A stretch of DNA of 64,000 nt, taken from NCBI RefSeq assembly GCF_014193585.1, contig NZ_BLXY01000006.1, positions 151,023-215,022 of the forward strand, read 5' to 3'. This document shows positions 37,137 to 47,605 of this stretch, piece after piece (within the stretch, counting starts at the first letter, position 1; every line of letters starts with the position of its first letter). The notes below the pieces were generated by a model. That model was not told the origin of the DNA, searched no databases, and was given only the letters and a program-made list of their open reading frames with translations. The DNA is from Geomonas paludis (GTDB lineage: Bacteria > Desulfobacterota > Desulfuromonadia > Geobacterales > Geobacteraceae). Position numbers and translations under genes: made by a program.

Positions 37137-38105
37137 ATGAAACGCAACTTCGCCAAAGCTTTCGCACTGTTCGCCGCGGTCCTGATGCTGAGCGCCACGG
37201 TGCTGGAAACCAGCGCCCATGCCCGCGCAGCCGGGGGACGCTCCATCGGCAGCCGCGGTTCCCGCAGCTACTCGACCCCCGGGACGACCTATCGCCAGTC
37301 CACCCCCTACCAGCAGTCGGCGCCCTCCCGCATGGGGCAGCCGCAGATGCAGCAGCCCTCGGCCGGGGGCGGCTTCTTGCGCAGCATGGCCGGCGGCATC
37401 GCGGGCGGTCTCCTGGGCGGCATGCTCTTCAGGGGGCTCGCCGGCGCGGGTGGCCCCGGTTACGGCGGCGGTGGCATCGGGATCTTCGAGATCATCCTCC
37501 TGGCCGGCATCGGCTACATGATCTACCGCTTGGTGCGCAGAAAGCGCGGCAACACCCCGCTGCAGAGCGTCGCCACCGGCTACGGCTCGCAGGGGTACGA
37601 CGACGGCTATCAGCAGCAGAGCATCCCGGCTTCCTACCGCGTCGAGGAACCGGTCCGGGACGACGTCCACACCGGGCTGTCGCACCTGCGCCAGATGGAT
37701 CCCGGCTTTGACGAGGGGCGCTTCAAGGACCAGGTGATGGACAGCTTCTTCAGGATCCAGGGTGGGTGGATGAACCGCGACCTGCAGGCGCTCTCGCCGC
37801 TGCTGACCCCGGAGATGCAGGGGGTCTTCCGCCAGGATATCGAGCGCCTGCTGCGCGAGGGGCGGGTGAACCGGCTGGAGAACATCGCGGTGCGCAGCGT
37901 GGAGCTGGCCGAAGTATGGCAGGAGGCGGGGCAGGACTACGTAACCGCCCTCATCTACGCCAACCTGCTCGACTACACCACCGACGAGCGCGGCACCGTG
38001 CTGGAGGGAAGCAAGACCGAGCCGGTGAAGTTCGAGGAGTACTGGACCTTCACCAGGCCGGTGGGCAGCAACCCCTGGCGCCTGGCGGCGATAAACCAGA
38101 AGTAA
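37137..38105 (+). CDS. Tim44-like domain membrane protein
   Basis: A 322-residue protein. Residues 1-30 are a signal or anchor, followed by a serine/glutamine/proline-rich stretch and a glycine-rich segment (SMAGGIAGGLLGGMLFRGLA) with a membrane helix near residues 118-138. The C-terminal 150 residues are a Tim44-like (calcium-binding transporter-associated) domain, FKDQVMDSFFRIQGGWMNRD through a final YWTFTRPVGSNPWRLAAINQ. The bacterial form is usually anchored to the inner membrane; its role is unknown. It shares a transcript with the upstream RHH-like gene, so it is under the manganese riboswitch. Confidence 0.88.
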   Translation: MKRNFAKAFALFAAVLMLSATVLETSAHARAAGGRSIGSRGSRSYSTPGTTYRQSTPYQQSAPSRMGQPQMQQPSAGGGFLRSMAGGIAGGLLGGMLFRGLAGAGGPGYGGGGIGIFEIILLAGIGYMIYRLVRRKRGNTPLQSVATGYGSQGYDDGYQQQSIPASYRVEEPVRDDVHTGLSHLRQMDPGFDEGRFKDQVMDSFFRIQGGWMNRDLQALSPLLTPEMQGVFRQDIERLLREGRVNRLENIAVRSVELAEVWQEAGQDYVTALIYANLLDYTTDERGTVLEGSKTEPVKFEEYWTFTRPVGSNPWRLAAINQK

Positions 38106-38271
38106 GATAAAGATAAAGATTGAGATAAAGATAAAGCGGTAAAAAAGGGGCGCTTCCAATATGGGCGCCCCTTTCTACTTCCAGTTCCGACTGCCTGTCT
38201 GAGCCTTAGTCTTAGTCTTAATCTTAGTCTTAATCTTAGTCTCAATCTTAGTCTCAATCTCAGTCTTAGCC
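38106..38271. repeat. Two hexanucleotide-like arrays around a bidirectional terminator
   Basis: AGATAA-type repeats (38106-38136) and CTTAGT/CTTAAT/CTCAAT-type repeats (38204-38271) flank a terminator, AAAGGGGCGC / GCGCCCCTTT (38144-38174). The second array reads as AAGACT/AAGATT on the other strand and runs over the stop codon of the leftward kinase gene. The two arrays are thus roughly inverted relative to each other. Confidence 0.85.
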
Positions 38272-41200
38272 TTGCCTATCCAGCACCTCCCGGACCTTGT
38301 GCAAAAGCGTCATCGGCTGTACCGGCTTCATGATCAGGTCGACGCTGTCGTCGAAGACACCGCGCGTCTTCATGAAGTCGGCGGTGTAGCCGCTGGAGTA
38401 GAGCACCTTCGCGGCCGGATCGATCCTCCTGATCTCGTCGAAGGCCTCCTTGCCGTTTTTCCCCGGCATGATCACGTCCATCAGGATCAGGTCGATCCTG
38501 CCCCGGTGCTCCAGGAACTTTTCCACGCAGTCGCTGCCGTCCACCGCCAGCACCACCCGGTAGCCGTACTTCTTGAGCAGCGAATCGACCAGCCCCCGGA
38601 CGCTGGCGTCATCCTCGGCCACCAGGATGGTCTCGGTCCCCGTTGCCGGTGCGGCCAGGCCGGGGTCGGAGGCGAGCGCGCCGGCCTCGGAGGAGCCCTC
38701 GGGGAGATAGATCTTGAAGGTGGTCCCCTCCCCCGGCTCGCTGTAGACGTTGATGAACCCCTTGTGCTGCTTGACGATGCCGTACACGATGGACATGCCC
38801 AGGCCGGTCCCCTTGCCCACCGCCTTGGTGGAGAAGAACGGCTCGAAGATCCTCTCCCGGGTGGCGCGGTCCATGCCGCTGCCGGAGTCGGAGACGATGA
38901 TGCAGGCGTAGCGCCCCGGCGCGCCGTACCCCTGGGACCGGGCGTAGGCCTCGTCCACCTGCTGCCAGCAGGTCTGAATGGTGAGCGTCCCCCCCTCGGG
39001 CATGGCGTCGCGGGCATTGGTGGCAAGGTTCATCAGGACCTGCTCCAGTTGACTGCCGTCGGCATAGACGTTCAACGGCTCCTGAGCCGGGGTGAACTTG
39101 AGTTGGACGTCCTCTCCGATGACGCGCAGCAGGAAGGTCTGCACCTGCGCCACCAGCGCGTTCAATTCCAGGTTGCGCGGGTTCATGACCTGCTTGCGGC
39201 TGAAGGTGAGCAAGCCGCGGGTGAGCTGGGAGCCGCGCTCGGCGGCGGCGATGATCTGCCCCACCTGCTCGTGCTGCAGCGTGGTGAGCGAGCCGTCCAG
39301 CTCCAGGAAGTTGCCGTACCCCACGATGACGGTCAGGATGTTGTTGAAATCGTGGGCGATGCCGCCGGCGAGGTGCCCGATGGCCTCCATCTTCTGGGAC
39401 TGCCTCAGCTGCTCCTCGAGATGTTTCTTCTCGGTCTGGTCGCTGATCACGCAGGCGATCCGGGTGTTCCCCCCTTGCTCATCCACCGGGGTGTAGGTTA
39501 CCGTCACCGCCCGCACGCCCCGCTCCGGGAACGATTGCTCCATGTCGAAGCGCACCGACTGCCCGGCCAGGCAGGCGTCCAGATGGTGCCTGATCTCGGC
39601 GAACTGCTCCTCCCCGACCACTTCGGCCACGGTCCGCCCCACCACCTGTTCCGCCGTGAGGTTGCGGTAGCGCAAAAAGGCGCCGTTGGCCATGCGGTAA
39701 CGGTAGTCGCGGTCCAGGACGCAGATCAGGTCCCGGGAGCACTCGATCACCTTGAGGTACTCGATCAGCAGCTCCTCGGAGCGCTTCTTCTCGGCGATAT
39801 ACTGTGCCTGCTGGGCATTCTGCTCCGCCAGCCGGGAGAGCTGGTGTTCCAGCGCCTGCTCCATCCTCTTGCGCTCGGTGATGTCACGCACGATGGCGTA
39901 GTCGTACTCGGTGCCGGCGTAACTGAAGTAGTTGGCAGTGACCTCTACCGGCACCAGCCGGCCGTCCCGGGCCCGGTGCGTCGCCTCGAACTGAAGCCCC
40001 CCCAGCTCCTTGAGCGCTTCCCAGGTCTGCCGCCACTGCTCGTCGTCGCACCCCGGGCGCAGGTCGCGGATTGTCATGGCCCGGAACTCCGCCTCGGAGT
40101 AGCCCAGCATGGCGCTGGCGGCACCGTTCACCTCGCAGATGGTACCGTCCGGGCTGATCCAGTACCCGGCGTCCTTCATGTTGTCCATGGCGAACTTCTT
40201 GAGGTTCAACACCTCGAGATGGTTCATCGCCTCCAGTTCCTGCGCGGTACGGGAGCTGGCGATGCCGAGCAGCGTCTCGATCAGGGGGGGATTGCGCAGC
40301 GGCGAGCGGCTCATGACACCGAGCAGGCCGATCCCCTCCCCTTGGGAATCCCAAAGCGGCACCGCCGCGTACCCCTCCACCGCCAGGTCGCGCAGGATCT
40401 CATCCTCCGGGAAGAGCGCCGTCACCCCCTGCGGGTAGACACAGGTGCTCTTCCCGACCACGTTGTCGCAGGGAGTGCCGGCCAGGCGGTAGGTGATATC
40501 GCTGCACCCCCCCGAGCGGGCATAAAAGCCGTGGGTGCGGGCCGAGCGCCCGTCCGGGTTGAGCTGGGCCACGAAGGCGTAGTCGGCATCGAGGGCATCG
40601 GCCAGGTAACGGTTGATGCCGTACAGGAGTTCGTCGGCGCGGTGCTTGGCTCCGCACTCGTTGATGAAGAAGAGGGTATCCGCGATCATCTTCCGGTCCG
40701 CGGCCTGCCGGACCAGCTCGGAGGTCTTTTTGCGCACCTGGAGGCGGAGCAGGATGATGAACACCCCGGCGCCGGCCAGGAACAGCACCAGCCCGACCAG
40801 GGTCGGGACCAGCCAGGGGGGCACCGCGTGCAGGGCAGCGGCGTCGCCGTGGGACCAGCGCTCCAGCGCCTTGTGATAGGGTGAGCCCTGGGTGCCGCGC
40901 CAGGTGGCCAGGTAGCGGTCCAGGGTGGCGATGAGTTGCGGGTTGCGCCCCTTGCCGGTGGCGAGGAAGATGTCGAAGGGGTTGAAGATGATGCCGGAGG
41001 AGACCAGCCCGTACTGGTACTGCTTGGCGGCGCCGAAGGTGTTGTTGACCACGCCGGCATCGACCCGCCCCGCGACCACCGCCTGGAAGATCTCCTCGAA
41101 GTTGCCGTATTCCACGAAGTGGCAGGTGATGCCGAACTTCTGCACCATGTTGCGGAAGCTCGCACCGTTGAAGTCCCGCTTCATCACCGCGACCCGCTTC

Positions 41201-41610
41201 CCCGCGACGTCCTTGATACTGTTCAGGTTGGAATTGCGCTGGACGTAGAGCTCACCCCAGACGGTGAGCAGCGGCACCTTGCCGTAGTCGAGGAACTGGG
41301 CGCGCTCGCTGGTCCAGGCCACGCTGGTGATGAGATCGAGGTCGCCGTTTTTGATGCGGGAGATCCCTTCGGTCCAGTCGCCGTAGACGTATTCGATGCG
41401 CCATCCCTCACGGCGCGCGATTTCGGCCAAGGTGTCCACGTAGAAGCCCTGGATGCTGCCATCCTTGGCCTGGAAGATGCCGGGGTAGAAGTTGAACGCG
41501 CCGATGCGCACCGTCTGCTGGGCAGCAGAGGCAGGGGGAATCTGGAAGGCGAGCAGACCGGGCCAGAGCACGGCCAGCAGGATGAAAAGGCGTCCGATAA
41601 CGCGCTTCAC
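38266..41610 (-). CDS. Hybrid sensor kinase: SBP_bac_3, GAF, two PAS, kinase, receiver
   Basis: About 1114 residues from the GTG at 41610 (GGAG upstream); a longer frame from TTG 41691 has no clear start signal. Order: signal segment, SBP_bac_3 domain (about 30-255), membrane helix (about 270-290), GAF-like region (about 305-470), two PAS domains (about 480-750), HisKA with phospho-histidine in [12 protein letters not shown], HATPase ending GKGTGLGMS, and a receiver with the aspartate in [13 protein letters not shown]. It is an inner-membrane sensor with both periplasmic and cytoplasmic input. No DNA-binding partner is adjacent, so its output is unknown. Confidence 0.92.
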   Translation of the reverse strand: MKRVIGRLFILLAVLWPGLLAFQIPPASAAQQTVRIGAFNFYPGIFQAKDGSIQGFYVDTLAEIARREGWRIEYVYGDWTEGISRIKNGDLDLITSVAWTSERAQFLDYGKVPLLTVWGELYVQRNSNLNSIKDVAGKRVAVMKRDFNGASFRNMVQKFGITCHFVEYGNFEEIFQAVVAGRVDAGVVNNTFGAAKQYQYGLVSSGIIFNPFDIFLATGKGRNPQLIATLDRYLATWRGTQGSPYHKALERWSHGDAAALHAVPPWLVPTLVGLVLFLAGAGVFIILLRLQVRKKTSELVRQAADRKMIADTLFFINECGAKHRADELLYGINRYLADALDADYAFVAQLNPDGRSARTHGFYARSGGCSDITYRLAGTPCDNVVGKSTCVYPQGVTALFPEDEILRDLAVEGYAAVPLWDSQGEGIGLLGVMSRSPLRNPPLIETLLGIASSRTAQELEAMNHLEVLNLKKFAMDNMKDAGYWISPDGTICEVNGAASAMLGYSEAEFRAMTIRDLRPGCDDEQWRQTWEALKELGGLQFEATHRARDGRLVPVEVTANYFSYAGTEYDYAIVRDITERKRMEQALEHQLSRLAEQNAQQAQYIAEKKRSEELLIEYLKVIECSRDLICVLDRDYRYRMANGAFLRYRNLTAEQVVGRTVAEVVGEEQFAEIRHHLDACLAGQSVRFDMEQSFPERGVRAVTVTYTPVDEQGGNTRIACVISDQTEKKHLEEQLRQSQKMEAIGHLAGGIAHDFNNILTVIVGYGNFLELDGSLTTLQHEQVGQIIAAAERGSQLTRGLLTFSRKQVMNPRNLELNALVAQVQTFLLRVIGEDVQLKFTPAQEPLNVYADGSQLEQVLMNLATNARDAMPEGGTLTIQTCWQQVDEAYARSQGYGAPGRYACIIVSDSGSGMDRATRERIFEPFFSTKAVGKGTGLGMSIVYGIVKQHKGFINVYSEPGEGTTFKIYLPEGSSEAGALASDPGLAAPATGTETILVAEDDASVRGLVDSLLKKYGYRVVLAVDGSDCVEKFLEHRGRIDLILMDVIMPGKNGKEAFDEIRRIDPAAKVLYSSGYTADFMKTRGVFDDSVDLIMKPVQPMTLLHKVREVLDRQG

Positions 41611-41746
41611 GCACAAACTCCAGAACGTCGCCTGGGTAGCGAGGCAATAAGGGAGGGAAGCAATGACTAAAATGCGGCTTATAGTACACAAGACGGATCA
41701 GGTTGTCCAGCCACAAGGTGCTCCCCTGCCCCAGGGCCGTCCGCCG

Positions 41747-43852
41747 TTACGGCTCTTTTTCCGCCGCCTTGAAGATGGCGGGGATGTCGAGGATGAGGGC
41801 CACCGAGCCGTCGCCCAGGATGGTGGCGCCGGACATCCCCTCGACCTGCTGGTACATCCGCCCCAGGGACTTGATCACGGTCTGGTGCTCGCCGATCACC
41901 CAGTCCACCACGAGCCCGACCCGTTTACCCTCCAGCTGGCAGATGACCACCTGCTGGATCGCCGGGGCCTTGCCCTGGATGCGGAACATCTTCCTGAGCG
42001 GCACGTACGGCACCAGCTGCTCGCGCACCAGCAGTAGGTCGCGCCCGTGCCCCTGCTCGATCTCCTTCTCGGTGAGCAGGATGCACTCGTCCACCATGGC
42101 CAGCGGCATGACGAAGCGGTCCTTGCCGATCTGCACCAGCAGGCTCTCTATGATGGCCAGGGTGAGCGGGATCTTGAGCGTGATGCAGGTGCCCCGGTCG
42201 GGCTCGCTCTTCACGTCGATGCTGCCGCGCAGCCCCTCGATGGCCTGCTTGACCACGTCCATGCCGACGCCGCGGCCGGAGACGCTGGTCACCTTGGCCG
42301 CCGTCGAGAAGCCGGGGGCGAAGATGAGCTGCCAGATCTCGCGGTCGGAGAGGTCGGCTCCCTGCGGGATGATCTTGCGCTCGATGGCCTTGGCCCGGAT
42401 CGCGTCCACGTTGAGCCCGGCGCCGTCGTCGCGGATGGTGATCAGCACGCTGTCGCCGGAGTGCACCGCCGCCAGGTGGATCTTGCCGCTCCTGGGCTTG
42501 CCCTTGGCCATCCGTGCCTCGGGCGTCTCCACGCCGTGGTCGATGCTGTTGCGGATGATGTGCACCAGGGGATCGTTCAGTTTCTCGATCACCGTCTTGT
42601 CCAGCTCGGTCTCGGCCCCCTCGGTGGTCAACTCGATCTCCTTGCCCAGTTCCGCGGAAAGGTCCCGGACCAGCCGCTTGAACTTGGAGAAGGTGGCGCC
42701 GATGGGGAGCATCCTGATGTCGAGCGCGTTGTCCCTTAGATCGTTGGTGAGACGCTCCACCTCCTCGGCCACCGAGACCAGCTCGCTGTGCCGCTTCAGT
42801 TCCTGGGCCACCAGGCTCAGGCGCGCCTGCACGGTCACCAGCTCCCCTACCAGGTTCACCAAAAGGTCCAGCTTGTCGGCGCTGACCCGGATGCTGGAGG
42901 CCGCCTCCTGGGTCTGGGCCTGGGACTGCCGTTCCTGGCGCATCTCTTTTACGTGCTGCTGCTCCACCAGGGCCGAGGTGAGGGTGGCGGCGTTGACCAG
43001 CCCCGCCTCCAGCGCCAGTTCGCCGAACTTCTTCTGCTTGCCCAGCAGTTCGTCCATCTGCTGCGGCGTCAGGTCGCCGCGCTCGATCAGGATCTCGCCC
43101 AGCTTCTTGTAGCCGCCGGCAGCCTCGTCGGTGCCGTCGTCGACGACCGTCACGGTCAGTTCGCAGCAGTCCACAACGAAGATGAAGACGTCGTCGATGG
43201 CGTCCCGCCCCGCGCTGGTGGAGAGGATGACGTCCCAGTACAGGTAACAGAGCTCGGGATCGAGCGCGTCCAGGGTCTGCATCTCGCAGGTGTTGGCCAC
43301 GATGCGGCACGGCCCCAGTTCCTGCAGCTCGCGCAACAGGCTCAGCGGGTTGACGCCGCTGGCGAAGATTCCCCCCTCCGGCTTGAAACGGATGCGGTAG
43401 GTGACCATGGGCGCTGCCGGGGCGGCCTCCTCCGGCGCTACCTTGCGGTCGGGTTCCGGTGCGTCCCCCGCCCGTCCGGGAACCAGGGACTTGAAGCCCC
43501 GGATCACCTCTTCGTTGCGCTGCGCATCCGCCGGCTGGCCGCTTTCGGCAGCCTCCAGCATGGCGAGGATGCGGTCCCGCGCGGCGAGGCTCAGGTTGAC
43601 CAGTTGCTTGCTCACCGCCAGTTCGCCGTTGCGCACCAGGTCGTACACGGTCTCCACGTTGTGGGTGAACGAGGCGATGTCGTCGAAGCCGAACATGGCG
43701 CCCGACCCCTTGATGGTGTGCATGGTCCGGAACACCCGTCCCACCAGGCCGAGGTCGGCAGGGTTCTCCTCCATCTCGAGCAGCGCCTCCTCGAGGTCGG
43801 CCAAAAGCTCGCGGGCCTCGTCCTTGAATGCCTGGGCAAAAGCATCACTCAT
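41747..43852 (-). CDS. cheA: Chemotaxis histidine kinase CheA
   Basis: A 701-residue CheA, starting at the ATG at 43852 whose codon overlaps the upstream STAS stop. The P1 (Hpt) domain carries the phospho-histidine at H45 in RTMHTIKGSG. A linker region of about residues 150-270 follows, then about 255-310 a helical segment, LGEILIERGDLTPQQMDELL, resembling the repeats of MshEN/T2SSE_N domains. Next come the dimerisation domain, an ATP-binding domain (HIIRNSIDHG, DDGAGLN, SGRGVGMDVV) and a CheW-like domain. It signals from the MCP upstream. No CheW or CheY is in this cluster. Confidence 0.95.
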   Translation of the reverse strand: MSDAFAQAFKDEARELLADLEEALLEMEENPADLGLVGRVFRTMHTIKGSGAMFGFDDIASFTHNVETVYDLVRNGELAVSKQLVNLSLAARDRILAMLEAAESGQPADAQRNEEVIRGFKSLVPGRAGDAPEPDRKVAPEEAAPAAPMVTYRIRFKPEGGIFASGVNPLSLLRELQELGPCRIVANTCEMQTLDALDPELCYLYWDVILSTSAGRDAIDDVFIFVVDCCELTVTVVDDGTDEAAGGYKKLGEILIERGDLTPQQMDELLGKQKKFGELALEAGLVNAATLTSALVEQQHVKEMRQERQSQAQTQEAASSIRVSADKLDLLVNLVGELVTVQARLSLVAQELKRHSELVSVAEEVERLTNDLRDNALDIRMLPIGATFSKFKRLVRDLSAELGKEIELTTEGAETELDKTVIEKLNDPLVHIIRNSIDHGVETPEARMAKGKPRSGKIHLAAVHSGDSVLITIRDDGAGLNVDAIRAKAIERKIIPQGADLSDREIWQLIFAPGFSTAAKVTSVSGRGVGMDVVKQAIEGLRGSIDVKSEPDRGTCITLKIPLTLAIIESLLVQIGKDRFVMPLAMVDECILLTEKEIEQGHGRDLLLVREQLVPYVPLRKMFRIQGKAPAIQQVVICQLEGKRVGLVVDWVIGEHQTVIKSLGRMYQQVEGMSGATILGDGSVALILDIPAIFKAAEKEP

Positions 43853-44211
43853 AGCGTCACCATGTCCGTGTCGGTGCGCCAGAAGCAGGTCCCGTCGACA
43901 TCCGTCACGCATCCCTTGAGCCGCGGCATCCCTGCCACCTCCGCTATGGCCGCCAGTGCCTCGTTATGGCCGGTTACCGTGCAGGGGATGCCCCGGTCGA
44001 CCGAGGTCCTGTGGCAGCTGCACAGAAGCTGCAGCCCGGTCACGTCGATGCCGGTCACCCCGGCCACGCAGAGCTCCACCGGCTTGCCCGCCGCGAACGC
44101 CTGCAAAAGGCGCTGCCTGAGTTCACCCACGTTGGCTATGATCATCTCACCGGACAAGGTGACCACCGTGCGCTCCTTCTTCCTGGAGACCTTCACCTGT
44201 GCCGCTTCCAT
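43849..44211 (-). CDS. STAS domain protein
   Basis: A 120-residue protein of STAS (anti-sigma-factor antagonist) type: TVVTLSGEMIIANVGELRQR near the start and VELCVAGVTGIDVTGLQLLC near residue 45. In the loop that carries the phosphorylated serine in SpoIIAA, this protein has DVTGLQ, so threonine could take that role. It overlaps the cheA start by four bases (ATGA), which points to coupled translation and joint function. STAS proteins next to CheA occur in other chemosensory clusters. The start is the ATG at 44211. Confidence 0.88.
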   Translation of the reverse strand: MEAAQVKVSRKKERTVVTLSGEMIIANVGELRQRLLQAFAAGKPVELCVAGVTGIDVTGLQLLCSCHRTSVDRGIPCTVTGHNEALAAIAEVAGMPRLKGCVTDVDGTCFWRTDTDMVTL

Positions 44212-44226
44212 ACGTCCTCACCTTGA

Positions 44227-44248
44227 GGGGCGGCCCTTGGGCCGCCCC
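44227..44248 (-). other. Perfect GC hairpin between mcp and STAS genes
   Basis: GGGGCGGCCC / GGGCCGCCCC with a two-base loop and no T tail. It sits between the MCP stop and the STAS ribosome site, so it may lower downstream expression or stabilise the upstream message. Confidence 0.6.
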
Positions 44249-44260
44249 CCTCCTTCTGTT

Positions 44261-47200
44261 CTAGAACCTCTCGAAGTCGCTGTCGCCGTCCATGTCGGCC
44301 ATGACCAGGTCGTGCCCCATGGCGCTCTTCGCGTGCGCCGAGGACCTCTGCTTCAGCTGCTTGACCTCGTTTTTCGACGCCGACTTGGTGAGCTGCCGGG
44401 GCGCCGCGTGGCGCTCGCGCGCCGATACGTCCACCTTGAAGAAGGAGATGGTGGACTGCAGCTGCTCCGACTGCGAGGAGAGCTCCTCGGCGGTGGAGGC
44501 CATCTCCTCGCTGGCCGAGGCGTTTTGCTGGATCACCTGGTCCAGCTGCTGGATCGCCTTGTTGATCTGCTGGGCGCCGGTGTCCTGCTCCTTGCTGGAG
44601 GCGTTGATCTCCTGCACCAGTTCGGCGGTCTTCTGGATGTCCGGAAGGATCGCGGAGAGCATCTCCCCGGCGCGCTCGGCGACCTCGACGCTGGACACCG
44701 AGAGCTCGGAGATCTCGCCGGCGGCGACCTGGCTCCGCTCGGCGAGCTTTCTCACCTCGGAAGCCACCACCGCGAACCCCTTGCCGTGCTCCCCGGCGCG
44801 GGCGGCCTCGATGGCGGCGTTCAGGGCCAGCATGTTGGTCTGGCGCGCGATCTCCTCGATGATGGAGATCTTGCCGGCGATGTCCTTCATGGCCTGCACC
44901 GTCTCGGCCACCGCCTTGCCCCCTTCCTTGGCGTCGTCGGCGGATTTCACCGCGATCTTCTCGGTCTGCTGCGCGTTGTCCGCGTTCTGCCTGATGTTGG
45001 CGCTCATCTCCTCCATGGAGGAGGAGGCCTCTTCGGCGGCGGCCGCCTGCTGCGAGGCCCCTTCCGACATGGACTGGGCGTTGGCGGAGAGCTGCACGCT
45101 GCCGGAAGCGACGTTGTCCGCCGCCACCTTCACCTCGGTGACCACCTCCGTGATCTTGCCGACCATGGCGGAGAGGGCATGGATCAGCTCGTCCTGGGCG
45201 CTGCGCTCCTTCAGGGTGACCATCAGGTTGCCGTTGGAGACCTCCTTGGCCGCGTCGGTGATCCTGTTGATGGCGTCGATCAGCACGTTCAGGTTGGTCT
45301 TGATCAGGTTGTACTGCCCCTTGTACTCGGTCACGATGGCCGGGGGCATGTCACCCTTGGCGATGCGGTCCACGTACTCCGCGGTCACCATGAGCGGGTT
45401 GACGATGTTGGTCACGATGTTGTTGACACCGACCACGAGTTCCTTCCAGCCGCCGATGAAGAGTTCCGCGTTGGCACGCTCGTCCAGCCTCCCCTCGGCC
45501 GCCGCCTGCACCACCTTGTCCGCCTGGGCCAGCAGGTTGTTCATGATGTCGATGCAGTTGTTCAGGTTGTTCTTGATCTCGTTGAAGTCGCCGTTGTAGT
45601 TGTCGGTGATCCTGGGCGGGATGTCCCCCTTGGCGATGCGGTCCACGTACTCGGCGGCCACGTTCAGCGGCCCGATCACCGCGTCCAGTGTGTCGTTCAC
45701 GCCCGCGACGATCTTGCGGAAATCACCCTGGTGCCTGGAGGCGTCGGCGCGGGTGGCGAGCTTGCCGGCGACCGCCGCCTGCACCAGCATGTCCGCGTCG
45801 GCGATGAGCGCCTTCAGGTTGGCGCGCACCTGTTCGATGGTGTCGTTGATGAAGGCCTTCTTGCCCGGGAACTGCTCCAGCTCCGCCTCGAAGTTGCCGC
45901 GCCCGAACTCGGCGATGCAGGCCATCGCCTTCTTCTTCACGGCGATGTGGCCGTTGACCATGGTGTTCACCCCGGCGGCCATCTGGCGGTAGACCCCCTG
46001 GTAGTTCTGTGCCGCGATCTGAACGTCGATGTCGCCCAGGTCGTGCTGGGTCGACATGTTGTTCATGTCCGCGATGAGGGCGTCGAGGGTCTCGATGCAG
46101 ACGTTGAGGTTGTTCTTGATCTCGTTGAAGTCGCCGTTGTAGCTGTCGGTGATCCTGGGGGGGATGTCCCCCTTGGAGATGCGGTCCACGTACTCGGCCG
46201 CCACGTTCAGCGGCCCGATCACCGCGTCCAGCGTGTCGTTCACGCCGGTCACGATTTTCCTGAAGTCACCCTGGTGCCTGGAGGCGTCGGCGCGGGTGGC
46301 GAGCTTCCCCTCCACCGCGGCCTGCGACAGCATGCCGGCATCGGCAACCAGTGCGTTGACCGCGTCGATGCAGACGTTGAGGTTGTTCTTGATCTCGTTG
46401 AAGTCGCCGTTGTAGCTATCGGTGATCCTCGGCGGGACGTCCCCCTTGGAGATGCGGTCCACGTATTCGGCCGCCACGTTCAGCGGCCCGATCACCGCGT
46501 CCAGGGTGTCGTTCACCCCGGCCACCACCTTCTGGAAGTCCCCCTGGTGCCGGGAGGCGTCGGCGCGGGTGGCGAGCTTGCCGGCGATGGCGGCCTCGGC
46601 CAGCATGTTGGCGTCGGCGACCAGCGCCTTGATGGAATCCACCATCTTCTGCATGGCGGCCATGACGCTGTCCTCGTGCTTCCCTTTCAGGTCGATGACG
46701 ACCGTCATGTCGCCGGCGGCGACGCGGTTGGCGACCTCGCCCACCTCCTTGGGATCGGCGCCGAGCTGCTTCTGGACGATCCTGGTGATGAAAAGGCCAA
46801 GGCCGATGGCCAGCAGGACGCCGACGGCGATCAGGATCAGCATGGTGTTCGAGGCGGTTTTGGCCACCTCTGCGTTGTCCGTCGCGGTCAGCTTCGCCTG
46901 CTTCAGTTTCGCGTCAACGAGAGCCTCGATGGCGGCTTGCTCCTCGCGGGACGCCTTGCTTCCGGCTCCCCTCATGATCGCCTGAGCCTCGGCAATCTTG
47001 CCTTCCTTGGTCAGCGCCATCATCTGGTCCACCAGGGGACCGTAGACCGTGCGGGTGCGTTTGAATTCCGCGAAGAGCTTGCGCCCCTCGTCGGTCATGA
47101 TGGTCTTCTCGAACTCGGCTGCAACGGTGTTGATATTCTCCCGGAACTTTACGATCCGGCCCATCTTCTCCTGCTGCTCCGCCCCGGAGGTGTCCATCAT

Positions 47201-47416
47201 ATCCCTCAGGTTCACCCGCATCCTCTGGAAGGAGGTGGAGATGTCCTGCAACTGTGCGATGGGAATGGTGACCTTCTCATAGAGTTTGGTGTCGGCGGCC
47301 TCGATTACATGAATCTCCCTGATGCCGAAATACCCGACCACCCCTGCGACGATGGCGACCGTGATGAACCCGGTCATTAACTTCGCGCCCAGCTTCAAAT
47401 CGTAAAACCACCTCAT
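44261..47416 (-). CDS. Methyl-accepting chemotaxis protein with a poly-HAMP array
   Basis: A 1051-residue chemoreceptor. Helices at about 13-31 and 191-212 bracket a four-helix-bundle-type ligand domain. After a first HAMP come five tandem units of about 91 residues with [14 protein letters not shown] and [20 protein letters not shown], each resembling a di-HAMP module. Three are almost identical even in DNA. The signalling hairpin contains [20 protein letters not shown]. The last five residues, DFERF, fit the CheR/CheB docking pentapeptide pattern. Good ribosome site (AGGAGG). It is flanked by a CheR-like gene and STAS-CheA. Confidence 0.95.
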   Translation of the reverse strand: MRWFYDLKLGAKLMTGFITVAIVAGVVGYFGIREIHVIEAADTKLYEKVTIPIAQLQDISTSFQRMRVNLRDMMDTSGAEQQEKMGRIVKFRENINTVAAEFEKTIMTDEGRKLFAEFKRTRTVYGPLVDQMMALTKEGKIAEAQAIMRGAGSKASREEQAAIEALVDAKLKQAKLTATDNAEVAKTASNTMLILIAVGVLLAIGLGLFITRIVQKQLGADPKEVGEVANRVAAGDMTVVIDLKGKHEDSVMAAMQKMVDSIKALVADANMLAEAAIAGKLATRADASRHQGDFQKVVAGVNDTLDAVIGPLNVAAEYVDRISKGDVPPRITDSYNGDFNEIKNNLNVCIDAVNALVADAGMLSQAAVEGKLATRADASRHQGDFRKIVTGVNDTLDAVIGPLNVAAEYVDRISKGDIPPRITDSYNGDFNEIKNNLNVCIETLDALIADMNNMSTQHDLGDIDVQIAAQNYQGVYRQMAAGVNTMVNGHIAVKKKAMACIAEFGRGNFEAELEQFPGKKAFINDTIEQVRANLKALIADADMLVQAAVAGKLATRADASRHQGDFRKIVAGVNDTLDAVIGPLNVAAEYVDRIAKGDIPPRITDNYNGDFNEIKNNLNNCIDIMNNLLAQADKVVQAAAEGRLDERANAELFIGGWKELVVGVNNIVTNIVNPLMVTAEYVDRIAKGDMPPAIVTEYKGQYNLIKTNLNVLIDAINRITDAAKEVSNGNLMVTLKERSAQDELIHALSAMVGKITEVVTEVKVAADNVASGSVQLSANAQSMSEGASQQAAAAEEASSSMEEMSANIRQNADNAQQTEKIAVKSADDAKEGGKAVAETVQAMKDIAGKISIIEEIARQTNMLALNAAIEAARAGEHGKGFAVVASEVRKLAERSQVAAGEISELSVSSVEVAERAGEMLSAILPDIQKTAELVQEINASSKEQDTGAQQINKAIQQLDQVIQQNASASEEMASTAEELSSQSEQLQSTISFFKVDVSARERHAAPRQLTKSASKNEVKQLKQRSSAHAKSAMGHDLVMADMDGDSDFERF

Positions 47417-47605
47417 GTCTGCCTCCTTGTTTCCGCGTTATCACCCGGCGCCACAACCGCCACGGGGGCGTCTGTGTCAGAGTGGGGATTGTCATTTCAG
47501 GTTTGCTGCGCTTTCAGTACCGGGCGGGATCTTCCTCAGTACCGATCCGCCCCTCGACCGGCTCCGCCCCCGACAGGTGCTCTTCTTGGGCGGGTGACCT
47601 TCATG

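Noticed and set aside
38272..40884. 870-codon plus-strand frame opposite the hybrid kinase
   Set aside because: Antisense shadow; the kinase on the other strand is complete.
42788..47380. Very long open frame (1530 codons) on the plus strand opposite the MCP and CheA genes
   Set aside because: It is the antisense shadow of high-GC, repetitive coding sequence; the minus strand encodes clear CheA and MCP domains and the plus-strand product has no recognisable domain.
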